64,000 bases of DNA from Canna indica (Eukaryota > Streptophyta > Magnoliopsida > Zingiberales > Cannaceae), in assembly GCA_034359265.1 (NCBI GenBank), contig CP136895.1, forward strand, positions 50,920,001 through 50,984,000, written 5' to 3'. Within the stretch, counting starts at the first letter, position 1; every line of letters begins with the position of its first letter. Position numbers and translations under genes: made by a program. Below are positions 54,401 to 63,500 of this stretch, one piece after another. Below the pieces are notes generated by a model. That model saw only the letters and a program-made list of their open reading frames with translations. It was not told the DNA's origin and ran no database searches.

Positions 54401-56486
54401 TACTCGTAGATGGCGCATGCCTTACGCGCCTTGCGCCCGAGCTGAGGCGCGCACGTTAGCCCTTGAGGTGATATGGGATCAAGGGCTAAATGGCGCAGAG
54501 GCCTGGCACCATGTCGCGCCATTTAAAACTGCATTGTATACTACTTGTTAACTCATCCATTACTATAGTAAGCATGGTTATCGAATCGCACGATTCGGAA
54601 TCGCGAATCGTGCAATCCGATGCGATTCGTGTAAGCGGCGATTCGAATCGAGAAGTTGAATCGCCGATTGCACCGAATCGGTGTTTGAATCGGCGATTCA
54701 ACGCGATTCGATTCGAATCGCCGCGATCTGTGAATCGCGGCGTTTTTTTTTTCCATAAACCCGACGTTTCATTTTCAATCGCACTCCGCCTCGCCGCACA
54801 CGTTTCTTCTTAGCAGCGTCTTCTTCCTTGCACGCTCGTCGGCACCTGTGCTTGTGGTTTCTTCACTCGCCAACCAAGTCGCGAGTCGCGACTTCTCCTC
54901 TCCGCCTCACCGGCACAGTCGCGAGTCGCGACTGCTACACTCTGCCTCGCCGACACAGTCGCGAGTCGCGACTGCTACACTCCGACTTCAATCAATGCTG
55001 AAACATATAGTTTTCCAGTAAAAAAGATCAGTTAATAAGGGAGAGAAGGGACGTAGAAGAGGAGTGGTGATGGGATAAAGAAGAGATAAGAGAGGAGAGC
55101 ATGATAGAAAAAAGCAGGGAAGGGGGAGGGAAGGGGGAGGGAGGGGGGAGAGAGGGGAGAGTCAAGTAGCAAGAGCAAGAGAGAACATTTCTTTTTCTTC
55201 CAAGTCCATCAATGTCAACGTCTGTTGACCTCTACAGTTACCTTTGGCTTGTTAAGTAGAAGCCCTTTTGTAGAGCACTTTGGTGAGGACACAAAAGTCT
55301 CAACAACTTATGCTTGCTTGTTAGGAATTTACTGAATCTGATATCTAACTATTTATATTTATTGTATTTATTTCTCTATCCATTCCGCTTCAACAATTAC
55401 ATGACTTTATAATAATCCTATTCTATAGTCTGGAGTTTGCAGTGAGAATTTTTTAATTGACCAAGACATTGTTTAGGGGGAAAGTGATGACTTTGGCCTT
55501 GATGATTAGGGGGATACTTGATTTTTATTAGCTTATTACTTATGAATTGCTACTTGTTTTGCTTGCTACTTTGCTAGTACTTGAGAGTCGACTCATATAT
55601 AAGTAACTTTTCATGTATCTTCTGAATCTTACGATTCGATACGATTCACGATTCACGATTCAAAATTTAGCCTCGCGATTCACGTTGTGAATTACGATTC
55701 GGTAACCTTGATAGTAAGCAAGTATGGGTGATCTCATGTCCTACATTGAATAGGTGATCAAAATATCTTCTCCATTTCTCTTTGATCCCCATATCTCCTG
55801 TCAAGACTTGTTAACAATCATTTTTAATGCACTTAACTTCATTCAAATACTTAGTCCCTTAGACACCCCTAAAAAATCTACATGCGGTGAAATAAATACT
55901 TGACAACTAAAAATGTTGTAATTGACTTATTGAAATGGCTCAATAAAATAAGTAAATAAATAAAAACTAGAAAATAGCAAATACCTTTGGAAGGATCAAT
56001 GGGTTCTACGATATCAATCCAGTCATATGATTTCACAAGCATTGTCCCATATAGAAGTTTGCTCAGTACAGTCATCCCTGGATGATTATGAAGCGGAATA
56101 ACAGATGAAGGAGGCATGCAAAATATCCCAATCTGTACCATAATTAGAGAACATAAAAGATGTCACTAAAAGAAATGTTTATCATTCCTTGTTCAAAAGA
56201 TGATTTAAAGTTCATTTTTTCTAGGCCAACAAAACAAAAATATTTGGAATGAGCTCAATGGCTGCAGCATATCATGCTAAGAACTTATAAAAACCTAAAT
56301 AGGCAAAGGATCAAATGCTTACAGAAAAGCTCTCACACTCATGTACATGGAGATACTTGATAGGAGGTGGATACTGGTTACTCCCATTGCGCCCTCTTCT
56401 CCCATTTGGACCATGCATGGAGACATTCCACCCTCGTGCTATTTGAGCCTCGTGTTCAAGTCCGACATCAGAAGGTCTGATATCAT
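45285..56486 (-). CDS. PCO: Plant cysteine oxidase (PCO) gene, 3' four exons
   Basis: PCOs use O2 to oxidise the N-terminal Cys of ERF-VII transcription factors, marking them for the N-degron pathway; they are the plant oxygen sensors. Exons, in transcript order: 56486-56323, 56132-55985, 45713-45516, 45400-45285. All introns are GT-AG and every junction keeps the frame (626 nt, about 208 codons). The cupin fold carries PLHNHPGM (two metal-binding His) and GGNIHSF (third His). The conserved Asp (FDVLSPPYS) and Cys (GRDCSYF) near the active site are present. It ends [10 protein letters not shown] plus a short tail. The N-terminal exon or exons (perhaps 50-80 residues) are not seen up to 64000. 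No lesion is visible, so the gene may be functional if its 5' end exists. Confidence 0.9.
45516..45713 (-). CDS. PCO: PCO exon with the third His ligand
   Basis: Acceptor CTTTCAG, donor GTATAT. It encodes [35 protein letters not shown] and [20 protein letters not shown]. Reading starts with two bases completing the split Ala codon, so it is in phase with the exon at 55985 despite the long intron. Confidence 0.93.
46667..47344. mobile_element. hAT-like non-autonomous element, interrupted
   Basis: The ends read CATGGTTTAAAAAATCGG and, reverse-complemented, CATGGTTTAAAATCTCG. The flanking octamers CCTGAAAC (46659-46666) and TCTGAAAC (47345-47352) differ at one base, fitting an 8-bp TSD. The interior is rich in the palindrome ggcggtatat..atataccgcc. 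A foldback element (46853-47244) sits inside. A second copy of the same family is at 57261-57575. Confidence 0.78.
46853..47244. mobile_element. Foldback element with about 145-bp arms
   Basis: Starting after a T-run, AAGAGTTAGATATAACTC.. (46862 to about 47008) is matched by its near-perfect reverse complement at about 47082-47228, followed by an A-run. The loop is about 73 bases. There are only a few mismatches over 145 bases, so a transcript would fold into one long hairpin. It is nested in the hAT-like element, whose other copy is continuous across this point apart from an A-run. Confidence 0.85.
48340..50953 (-). pseudogene. hAT transposase (BED, DUF659, RNase H-like, dimerisation)
   Basis: Starting at ATG 50953: a BED zinc finger ([20 protein letters not shown], about 50850-50770), a Lys-rich linker, DUF659 ([20 protein letters not shown], about 50190-50110), [15 protein letters not shown] and [15 protein letters not shown] (about 49990-49870), [28 protein letters not shown] (about 49390-49340), [19 protein letters not shown] and SSSGCE*NWSTFEF (dimerisation core, about 48945), then an acidic tail. 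There is at least one intron (GTAAGT near 49130). Stops at 49386-49388 (R to TGA), 48948-48950 (R to TGA in CERNWS) and near 48690 (W to TGA), and breaks near 50490, 50452 and 50030, make it inactive. Confidence 0.9.
51470..51550 (+). repeat. tRNA-like sequence (Pol III A and B boxes) in the hAT element
   Basis: TGGCCCAGCGG at 51477-51487 fits a tRNA A box and GGTTCGAATCC at 51520-51530 is a perfect B box, 33 bases later. The surrounding sequence can form D- and T-arm-like pairings, but I see no acceptor stem or clear anticodon stem. It is more likely the head of a tRNA-derived SINE or a tRNA pseudogene carried inside the hAT end than a working tRNA gene. A T-rich run follows at 51539-51554. 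Confidence 0.6.
51705..51880 (-). repeat. RTE / Au-SINE-like 3' region
   Basis: On the minus strand it reads GGTTCGAGCC (a Pol III B-box-like sequence, near 51857-51848), then CAGCCTCTTTGCAAAC, GCGTGCACTGGGTTACTCC and GAATTCATATAGTTGACCCC. After the hAT insertion it continues at 47984 as ATCTAGTATGGATAAGGCTT and AGTTGTCGTTG. This resembles the widespread plant Au-SINE / RTE partner 3' end, which closes in TTG-type repeats. Whether it is the LINE's own tail or a SINE joined to it is open. Confidence 0.55.
52240..53223. mobile_element. TIR element (hAT-like), TSD TTAGTAT
   Basis: TTAGTAT occurs at 52233-52239 and 53224-53230. The ends read AAGGTTGACCCAACCCG and, reverse-complemented, TAGGGTTGTTCCGACCC. 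Inside are many gggttggg/gggtcggg repeats near the ends and a GC-rich centre (52610-52950) with 'gcacaccgtc' and 'gaggggaagg' repeats. It interrupts the RTE LINE between DKKILI-like residues and KFYGIAV, which join again when it is removed. No coding capacity seen. Confidence 0.75.
53624..54533. mobile_element. hAT-like non-autonomous element, TSD TTGTATAC
   Basis: An exact 8-bp TSD TTGTATAC lies at 53616-53623 and 54534-54541. The ends are CATAGTTGTAAATAGCGC and, reverse-complemented, TGCAGTTTTAAATGGCGC. The interior near the ends is full of 'aaggcgc' / 'gcgcctt' motifs. It splits the RTE LINE between MDELTSSIQ and [11 protein letters not shown] sequence with the same ggcgc-rich end lies at 63633-64000. 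Confidence 0.88.
54573..55710. mobile_element. hAT-like non-autonomous element, TSD ATAGTAAG
   Basis: An exact 8-bp TSD ATAGTAAG lies at 54565-54572 and 55711-55718. The ends are CATGGTTATCGAATCG and, reverse-complemented, CAAGGTTACCGAATCG. Subterminal regions are packed with gattcgaatcg / cgattcacgatt repeats (54585-54740, 55625-55700). There is no transposase. It splits the RTE LINE just upstream of the MDELTSS motif. Confidence 0.9.
55985..56132 (-). CDS. PCO: PCO exon with the HNH metal ligands
   Basis: Acceptor TACAG, donor GTATTT. It encodes [20 protein letters not shown], then [20 protein letters not shown] and the VEPIDPSK end. It ends with one base (G) of a split codon that is completed 10.3 kb away by CC, giving Ala. 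Confidence 0.93.
56323..56486 (-). CDS. PCO: PCO exon (first visible)
   Basis: Acceptor TTTTTTTTCAG just above 56486, donor GTAAGC below 56323. It encodes DIRPSDVGL, a Gly/Arg/Asn-rich loop ([19 protein letters not shown]), then [13 protein letters not shown]. It starts with two bases that complete a codon begun in an unseen upstream exon. Confidence 0.88.
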
Positions 56487-57073
56487 CTGAAAAAAAATAA
56501 TAGAATGATCGAGTCTGATGGACCTCAGGATGAAGAGGAACTTTTATGAAAGAGAATAAACCACACATTATGCAGCTTTTTATATACACAGTATATGCTT
56601 TATAGTTTATACAAATGAACCAAATTGATCATAGTTTTAAGTTGAAAGCTTAATTTTCATGAAGATGATAATTGTCATTGCAATAGATTGTCTAGTGGCT
56701 CTAACCAACCAAACAATAATATACACAAAAAGTATATATTTTTGAATTAGTCTTTTGAGTCAAATGAAGAATACAACCACAGAAGTAAATACAAAATTAA
56801 AATTTCAAGCACAACATACAACGACACCTGAAAAGTTCAAGTCCTTTAATAAATGAGACATCACATAGACCTAATTGAAGAGAATGGTGGGGAACAAAAT
56901 CTTAGCTAGACTCTTTTTTGATCAAAATGTTTTAGAAGGCAAGGATCCACTGAACACCTAATAAAGCTCTGAACTTTAGGGTAACAAAAAGAAATCCAAG
57001 GTCAAGGGACACAGATGAAGTATAAAGCAAGCGGTATTAGGACACAATAAATTCCTTTATTAACTAACCTGGA
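56487..57073. other. PCO upstream intron sequence, no feature seen
   Basis: AT-rich, no conserved frames. It lies directly upstream of the first visible PCO exon and should be intron sequence. Confidence 0.5.
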
Positions 57074-57260
57074 CATTTGAACAGTGTCAAACCGATTATA
57101 AGACAAGACACAAATCTTTTTTTTTCTAAATAAATAAACGAGAATTTGATTATCATGAAAACAGTATAAACTAATGACAAGAAAACAAAATGGTACACAT
57201 ACCTATACCTCATGTCAAAAAAGGTGGGATATGACAAAGAATCAAAAGGAAATAGGTTAC
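57074..57260. repeat. 187-bp duplicated segment, left copy
   Basis: It starts CATTTGAACAGTGTC and ends AAATAGGTTAC. The right copy at 57576-57761 is the same except for one C/A-type change (acgag against acaag) and one missing base (cctcatg against cccatg). A hAT-like element fills exactly the interval between the two copies. Confidence 0.93.
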
Positions 57261-57575
57261 AGGTTTAAAATCTCGGTCGATACGGTACGGTAAGTGCGGT
57301 ATTTACCGGTTTTTTAGGTTTCCGGTATACGATATACCCGGTATTTGAAAAAACCGGGTATATTGTGTATACCGGGCGGTATATGGCGGTATGATGCCAT
57401 ATACCGCCCGGTGTGGGCGGTATATGGCTCATACCGCCCGTTATGGGCGATACCGGGCGGTATGTCACAAAAAAAAAAAAACGGCCGGTATGCATTTTCA
57501 TACCGGTCCATACCGTGTGTCGGTACGGTACGATACCGGTATATACCGGTACCGGTACCGAGATTTTAAACCATG
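57261..57575. mobile_element. hAT-like non-autonomous element between duplicated flanks
   Basis: It begins AGGTTTAAAATCTCGG and ends, reverse-complemented, CATGGTTTAAAATCTCGG. At 315 bp it is the uninterrupted relative of the element at 46667-47344, with the same ggcggtatat..atataccgcc palindromes and an A-run (57467-57480). No 8-bp TSD is seen; instead the flanks are the 187-bp duplication. Confidence 0.82.
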
Positions 57576-57761
57576 CATTTGAACAGTGTCAAACCGATTA
57601 TAAGACAAGACACAAATCTTTTTTTTTCTAAATAAATAAACAAGAATTTGATTATCATGAAAACAGTATAAACTAATGACAAGAAAACAAAATGGTACAC
57701 ATACCTATACCCATGTCAAAAAAGGTGGGATATGACAAAGAATCAAAAGGAAATAGGTTAC
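57576..57761. repeat. 187-bp duplicated segment, right copy
   Basis: A copy of 57074-57260 in the same orientation, 186 bases long. It begins immediately after the last base of the hAT-like element and ends at the same AAATAGGTTAC as the left copy. Confidence 0.93.
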
Positions 57762-60039
57762 TTAATGAGTACATATTTTCTACACCTCATAACTAATAGA
57801 TTAATGTACTTTTATAACATTTCAATCTTGTAAAATGGGAAAAATAACAAGTATTTACAAAATAATTAAAATGCTTAAATAATGAAGAACTTGTTCACAT
57901 CACACGGAAAGGCAGCCCAAGTTTTCTTTACAAGCAAGTTTCAACATTGGGAAGGGTAAAGATCCCTAGCATAGGTGATTTGGATATCCTGTATTGAACC
58001 ATATTTTAATGTTAAAAAATGTAGACGATATACCTAAAATGATGACTTGAAAGAATTCAAATGTATGAAGTATACAAAAAAATTACGTCCAACACAGGCA
58101 TGACAAATTTTCAAATTTCAAGTGCCCATGATAAATTAAATTATTATCGGAATCAGATAACAGCTACTGTATCTTGATACTGGAAACTATCTCCATGATA
58201 AATTTCAAATTCAAACTAGCAAATGATGATCCATTTTGATCATGCAGGTATTGATATTTTATCTACCATCCCGCATGTTCTATGATGCATGCTGTGTTCC
58301 CATCAATCAATTGATAAATGAGATATGAGGTAAGCTATGCATGCTTTATATGGATAAAATTAAGTGCTCCGTCTTTAGTGTGGGCAGAAATAAGCCCAAC
58401 AACAAGCTGTGAAGTCTCAAGTGCAAGATGAATCCCTAAAAATTATTTCTCTTCTTCTTTCCTTGGGACTACAATACCATGCTACAGCATTTTCACCTGT
58501 GCTACAGTGTTTACAAAGTTGCAACAGCATTTCCAACAATAGCTCCTCCTAAGACTCAAATGACCTCCTTTCTTGCTTCCTTGACATTTATTCCTCGTTT
58601 TCTGCAGCACTAACCACCATCACAACTTCTCTAACGTGCTCTCCTCGTAACACCTCGCGATCTTTTCTCTTCCTCTCTTGGAGGTGATATTGGAGCTCAC
58701 TCTTTGCAATGCACCCCCTCCATCCTCTCTTATTGTTCAAGAGGTGGTCAGAGCTCGCATCCTTATGTTGTTGCCCCTTCATCTCATTTCTTTGTTTAGG
58801 AGGTGATCATGGCTCAGATCGTCACATTTGTTACAACCAAAAAAATTGAATAAATCATTTCTATTTTTCTGGACTTTCTAGTAATTCTCAGATTTTTTTA
58901 TAAGTTTGAGAGGTATATGTGTAAGTTTAAGTATTAGAGGGGCTTTTATGTAAAATACCCAAATCACATTAAAACCTAACTTCATTAGGTCTTTCACCTA
59001 GAGACAGCAATCGTCATTAGAAGGGGAGGTCGGAGCAATGATCCGCCGGAGATCGAAGCGAGAATTCGCGTACAAGGTAGGATTCCTTTCAATATCATTC
59101 TTATTTTCATCATTTTCTCGGCTTGGAATAGAGAACGATTGTTTGGGAGATCGTGGATGAACGTTGGCAGCCGAAGGACTGGTTGGTCAGAGGCCGGACT
59201 AGGGGGAGGCAAGCGAACATCTTGGTGGTTGCAGTCAAGTAGGAAGAGGAAAGGGTTGGTTTGAGTGATGAATTCAATTAGAGAGATGAGAAGATTAAGA
59301 ATCACTTGTAGCAATGTTGAGAAAAAAGAGAGGGAGAAAAGGAGAAGTTAAAGGGTGAAAAAGGAGGTGCAGTACGAGAGAGAAAAGTTAAATGGTGGAA
59401 AAGGAGGTTATGTATGAGAGAGAGAGAGAGGGAAAGAAAAGGGAGAAAAAGAAATAAATTAATAAAAATAATTTTTGATTTTTGATTTCTGAAATTAATT
59501 AATTAATAGGAATAGAATATTTATTTATTTGAATGACTGGGAGTGTCGAATGGAGTTGGAATGAATATCAAAGTTGTAGATTTCCGCGCTCCAAATGCGA
59601 TGGCAATATCATATTTTGTTGGAGATCGTTCGACAGGACTTTTGTATTTTTTAGTATTTTAGAAAATAATTAATTGATTTTGACTCATTTAAGCTAAGGA
59701 CTTATAGTCTTGATGCATATTGATTTGTGTACCGTTGATATTAATTTGGGGCATGATATTAATTTACATTGTTCGGCTACATGGATTATATGATTAATTA
59801 CAAGGAATATGCTACAAATGTTTGCATGCAGATGTAGGATTGAATAATTCGAAGTCATAAAGGAAGCTGATTTATAAGATATCACATTAATGTTTGATTA
59901 TTATATTGAAGAGTCTGATTGATTTGATTTTTATTTAAGTATTGAATTGTTGGTTGATATTTGGGATTCGATTATTTGATTTAGTTAATTATGAGTATAT
60001 GGAGCTGTAGTCATGATCTAAGTTTTAGCACTATCATTG
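57762..60039. other. No gene recognised
   Basis: Mostly AT-rich sequence with a GA-rich, GAGA-repeat stretch (about 59320-59460). If the PCO gene is complete, this is intron or upstream sequence of that gene. I searched the minus strand for the PCO N-terminus (the segment before DIRPSDVGL) and did not find it. A plus-strand ATG at 59038 followed by a GT splice-like site gives only 13 codons and is not convincing. Confidence 0.45.
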
Positions 60040-60462
60040 TTGTCACGAGGCTTTAGGCAGAAGAGCAGACCCGTGCTTACGAAGATCTTGAGCGACTCTC
60101 CTGTCACAACATTAAGGATCTCCTGAGCTATATCAATGAGTACAAGATACTGGCAGCAAAGTCAGGAAGACTATTCATATCCACAGAAATTTCGGATAAA
60201 TTCTTCAAGAAAATGCCACCTATTTTGGGAAGAGAACTGGAAACAGCATTCTTCGCCAAATACCCGGGCTGTCAAGTTGGTCTATTTCCTAGAATACACT
60301 TCACTTACAACTACATAGAAGACCAATGCAAGAAAGCTGTCGTGGCAAGAGGATTGAAAAACTTATCAATCTGTGCTCAGATACCCATACCTGGGTACTA
60401 CCAAAAGGAGAAGAAGTACGGTTTGCGAAAATCTACATCCTACAAGGGCAAACCTGAGTCGG
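60040..60462 (+). pseudogene. Endogenous pararetrovirus: coat-protein-like fragment
   Basis: A plus-strand reading from about 60055 to 60460 matches the conserved core of the Caulimoviridae coat protein region: a Tyr/Leu-rich helix, PPILGRELE, then a segment with PRIHFTYNYIEDQCK. A frame break lies near 60130. The fragment stops at about 60462, where a minus-strand RNase H fragment is joined on; the zinc knuckle that should follow is missing. It is an old, integrated and defective copy. Genus cannot be set from this piece. Confidence 0.65.
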
Positions 60463-60765
60463 TTGGCTCTTGGACTTGGATCAAATGAACTGTGAGTCTT
60501 GAGAGCGCATCCGCCAACGAGTTCAATTTGCCATCAATATGTTCAAAATTGATCTGAACTCCTGTACCTGTTATATAGTCCAAGAAGTTTAACCACCGGA
60601 CTCTGGACGGCTTTGTTGAGGCAGATTTATTGTAAAAACTAATGATTGCTTGGCAATCCGTCCTCAGGGTGATTTCTTTTTGGTCTAAGTAATGGATTTT
60701 GAGGGCTCTTAGGGTCTCCATGCATGCAAATATTTCGGCATCAATGGGTCTGACTTTAACCTCTG
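60463..60765 (-). pseudogene. Endogenous pararetrovirus: RNase H fragment
   Basis: Minus-strand reading with IDAEIFACMETLRAL, TLRTDCQAIISFYN and IDGKLNSLADALSR, the three acidic motifs (E, D, D) of viral RNase H. It is in opposite orientation to the coat-like fragment to its left and the charged fragment to its right, so the locus was rearranged. The open stretch continues only to about 60440. Confidence 0.8.
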
Positions 60766-60897
60766 GAAAGAAGAAGAAAAGATGCTCAGGAAGGCCATGA
60801 GAAAAATGACAAAACGACTACGCACTGCAGACGAAGAGATCGAAGAGATGATGGAAGAATATAGGAAGGAGCATCGTCCTTCCAAAGATAAAAATTG
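60766..60897 (+). pseudogene. Endogenous pararetrovirus: charged polyprotein tail
   Basis: A short plus-strand reading rich in Lys, Arg and Glu (EEEKMLRKAMRKMTKRL and on) ends at a TGA at 60895-60897, just before non-coding viral leader sequence. Its position before the intergenic region suggests the 3' end of the last viral reading frame. This assignment is inference from position. Confidence 0.45.
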
Positions 60898-61348
60898 AAG
60901 AACCGGAACCAGACAGGGGGAAGCAGGAACCCCCTTAACAAATGCCCGCCGGGAAAGTAAAAATCCCGTTAACAAATATTTACCAAGGAAGCAATAACCT
61001 TGTCAGCAAATAATTGCAGGGGAAGGATAACCCCTTCATAAAAATTCCAAGTTATCTATATTAGGTTTAATTTGTTTCTTTATGCAGATGATCATAGAGG
61101 TTTTATTCTGGTATCAGAGCTTTCTTTCAAGGTACACATACTTTGCTTAATACTTTGTTTTATACGCACTTAAACTAGGGCGCATAAATTGTTTTCTGTA
61201 AACAAACCTTAAGATAGGCGATAACGAGGGTGGCAGTACTCACACATAGAGGAAGAATCCCGCTACGTTCGTAATCTTAAGCCAAACTTAGAGGAAACAA
61301 TCCAACGTCCTTTATTTAAGTCATATAAAGCTTCGTATTTTCCATTTT
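60898..61348 (+). other. Endogenous pararetrovirus: intergenic region with tRNA-Met primer site
   Basis: Non-coding. TGGTATCAGAGC at about 61110-61121 equals the complement of the initiator tRNA-Met 3' end, which primes minus-strand synthesis in Caulimoviridae. A CATATAAAGC TATA-like box lies near 61322-61331. The last ~130 bases (61223-61354) recur inverted at 63501-63632. Confidence 0.75.
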
Positions 61349-61740
61349 ATGAGTGATTGGAAGTTAACTGCTGCTAGTACTTCATACACACAAGCTTTGC
61401 AAGCTACAGAAAATCTTGGCAGTCCTGCAATAGGATTTGTCTCACTAAATACCACAAACCTTCAGAAACCTTCTGAAGTTATTGTTAAACAGCTGAACGT
61501 TCTTATTCAGCTTACTGTTAAAATCAAAGAAGAACTTGACTCTCTGAAATTTGAAGTCAAGTCTCTCAAAGAAAAATCTGTCAAAAGTTTAGCAAACCCT
61601 GACGATCTTGCGAACTCTATAGATTCGCTGACAAAAGATCTACAAAAGCTACAACTGGGTGATAAACCCAAGACCTCACTTCCAAAACTTAAGGGAAAAT
61701 TATACGTATTTAAAGACCCTAAGGTCATTTTGGAAGAAGA
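61349..61740 (+). pseudogene. Endogenous pararetrovirus: small coiled-coil ORF, truncated
   Basis: The ATG at 61349 follows the leader. About 130 codons encode a Ser/Thr-rich N-terminus, a coiled-coil stretch (IQLTVKIKEELDSLKFEVKS) and a Lys/Pro-rich tail. Size, position first after the leader and the coiled coil resemble the small 5' proteins of tungro/badna-type viruses (for example virion-associated proteins). The 3' end is replaced near 61740 by inverted polyprotein sequence. No stop interrupts it before that. Confidence 0.6.
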
Positions 61741-62430
61741 AAAATCAAAACTACAAATCCTGTTTCAAATGGGTAGTCATTATGATCAATAGCAAGCTTG
61801 GTTGTGAGTCCTGATTCGCCTTCAGAGAAGGAGCAGATTCCTTCACTATCAGGTTCATCTAAGTCGACTGAGACAACATCCCAGTCGTTGGTGAGGTCTA
61901 AGTTTTCCATGACAGCAGCTCTTGCAATGTTTCTGTATCTAACCTTGTGTTTATAGTGGTGACTTTCTTGTAGAATGTAACTGTCTGTTCTTCGATCCGA
62001 ACTCCTCCTTGCATGGCTCGGATAAAGTTACATCCTATTAACATCTGTATGCCATCCCTCTTGCCCATTGGGAAGGCATACGTGAACGGTATCTTGAACT
62101 TATTATCTTCAATACTCATTAGTCCACCTTTCAATCGCATCTTGGCCATTTGCTGAGAATTAACCCCGTTAATTTGAATCGGGTTCTTGATGTGTTGAGT
62201 CAGTGGTTTGATGTCATCCTCGGCGTATTTATCATTAGACTGTTCTAGCCTGGCTTTTTGTAAGTAAGCCATTGCTAGTAGCCCTTGTAGTTCTGAAAGG
62301 ACTACCCTCGTTTGATCTTGGTGAATTTGGATTAGCTTGTTGGTCCAGTCATCCATTTCTTCCAGCGAGTAGATTTCTCCGTATATTAAGTTGCACGACA
62401 ATTTCTCGACCTCCTCCAATTTTTGAGATC
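61741..62430 (-). pseudogene. Endogenous pararetrovirus: protease-region fragment
   Basis: Minus-strand reading from about 62419 to 61760. Recognisable pieces include MRLKGGLMSIEDNKFKIPF, then GIQMLIGCNFIRAMQGGVRI, typical of the region after the aspartic protease active site in Caulimoviridae polyproteins. The catalytic D-T/S-G part is not seen here. A frame break lies near 61905. It is inverted relative to the leader and small ORF to its left. Confidence 0.6.
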
Positions 62431-63235
62431 CGCTGAGAACTCAATTTCTTGAGTTGCTATTTTCATCTTGGTTGGGGACAGAACTAATCCCCACTTCTCA
62501 CAGATTTTTAGCATGCTCTCAAGATGCCTAGCATGCTCTTGCTCATTTTCAGAGAAAATAAGTATGTCGTCGATGTACACCGCTATGAACTTTTCTGTGC
62601 CAGCAAAGCACTGGTCCATCTTTCTTTGGAATACTGCTGGTGCGTTTTTCAAGCCAGCAGACTCAACCTTCTGATTTTTCTCAGTCTTTTGAATTAACTC
62701 CTTGATCATCGGGTAGTCAAGTTCTACTGTATATGCTGTTTGTTCTTCTTCTTCTTGTCTAATTGTATCATATTTCTCGGCATAGTAGTTGTAGAAATCC
62801 GTGGAGTCTTCTTCTTCTGAAGTATCCCACTTGGGAGGTGTATCCCACTCGGGAGGTACTTCAGTGTCACCCTTACCTGCTTGCTCATCAGCTTGCAATG
62901 TCCAGAGGCTTTGGATGGCCTCCTCTTCTTCTTGGTGTGTAGAATCATAAGTGTCATCCCAATCTTTTTCCTGTTCCTCAAATAACCAGAAATCCTCGTC
63001 ATTACATGTTAAGACGTTGACTGATTCTTGCGCTAGATCATCTTCTAGCTCAGTTAGTCTTGCTGTGGTGTCAGGGGCTGTTGTATAGTCGGTGAAGTTG
63101 AGCATAATAGCTCCGTCAGATCTGGTTTGAATGTTTGCCGCTTGAGGGTTCTGAGGGTTTGGTAGAAGTGCTGGTCTAATTATCCATTGTCTTCCTTGAA
63201 GACTTGCTGTTGTTCTGGGCTGCCCTGGGATTGCC
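62431..63235 (-). pseudogene. Endogenous pararetrovirus: acidic region joined to RT fragment
   Basis: A minus-strand open stretch runs from about 63105 to 62386. Its first part is Glu/Asp-rich (about 63090-62690). The sequence then passes without a stop into a reverse transcriptase piece with GLKNAPAVFQRKMDQC and the catalytic YIDDILIF (about 62590-62565). In an intact virus much more sequence separates these regions, so there is a large internal deletion that happens to keep the frame. Defective. Confidence 0.72.
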
Positions 63236-63500
63236 CTAATTCCTCTGCAACTTTTCTAGGATGATGTAGGCTCCTGGAGCTGGTAGTTCTAAATCTGGGA
63301 GTGCCTGAACTACCGCTTTGATTTTGGATATAAGCTGAATATCCGAAGGCTTGAGTCGTTTATCTCCTTGAGGTCCCGTTTTGGAGTATAAGGGACCAAG
63401 TAGTGTACCAAGATTGGGGATGTATGACCTCGCATAGTTTAACAGGCCTAACCACGATCTGAGGCCTGTCTTGCTCTTGAGCTGTTCTGTGTCAAAGCTC
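63236..63500 (-). pseudogene. Endogenous pararetrovirus: RT connection fragment
   Basis: Minus-strand reading about 63495-63240 with LRSWLGLLNYARSYIPNLG and GPLYSKTGPQGDKR, the connection region after the reverse transcriptase core, up to the start of RNase H. It directly adjoins the inverted leader copy at 63501. In a normal genome these regions are far apart, another sign of rearrangement. Confidence 0.75.

Larger units (their letters stand above)
47923..55871 (-). mobile_element. RTE-clade LINE relic in the PCO intron
   Basis: Minus strand, the same as the PCO gene. After removing four later insertions, its pieces read in order: [14 protein letters not shown] (about 55780), [12 protein letters not shown] (about 54570-54535), [20 protein letters not shown] (about 53600-53540, catalytic FADD), [15 protein letters not shown] (about 53400-53340), then [32 protein letters not shown] (about 52110-52000) and [14 protein letters not shown]. 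These are characteristic of plant RTE reverse transcriptases. AAAAATCTACAT occurs at 47911-47922 and 55872-55883, a candidate 12-bp TSD. The copy is 5'-truncated and has internal deletions. Confidence 0.8.
45714..55984 (-). other. 10.3-kb PCO intron filled with nested transposons
   Basis: The intron starts GTATTT at 55984 and ends CTTTCAG at 45714. From the 5' side it holds an RTE LINE (47923-55871) that was later hit by four TIR elements: 54573-55710, 53624-54533, 52240-53223 and the 3.7-kb hAT 47985-51696. Nearer the 3' side is another hAT-like element (46667-47344) with a foldback inside. Without these the intron would be roughly 1.6 kb. The stretch 45740-46660 has no recognised gene. Confidence 0.85.

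Noticed and set aside
59038..59090. Plus-strand ATG with 13 codons and a GT donor-like site, possible first exon
   Set aside because: Too short, no matching acceptor exon found, and the composition is not distinctive.
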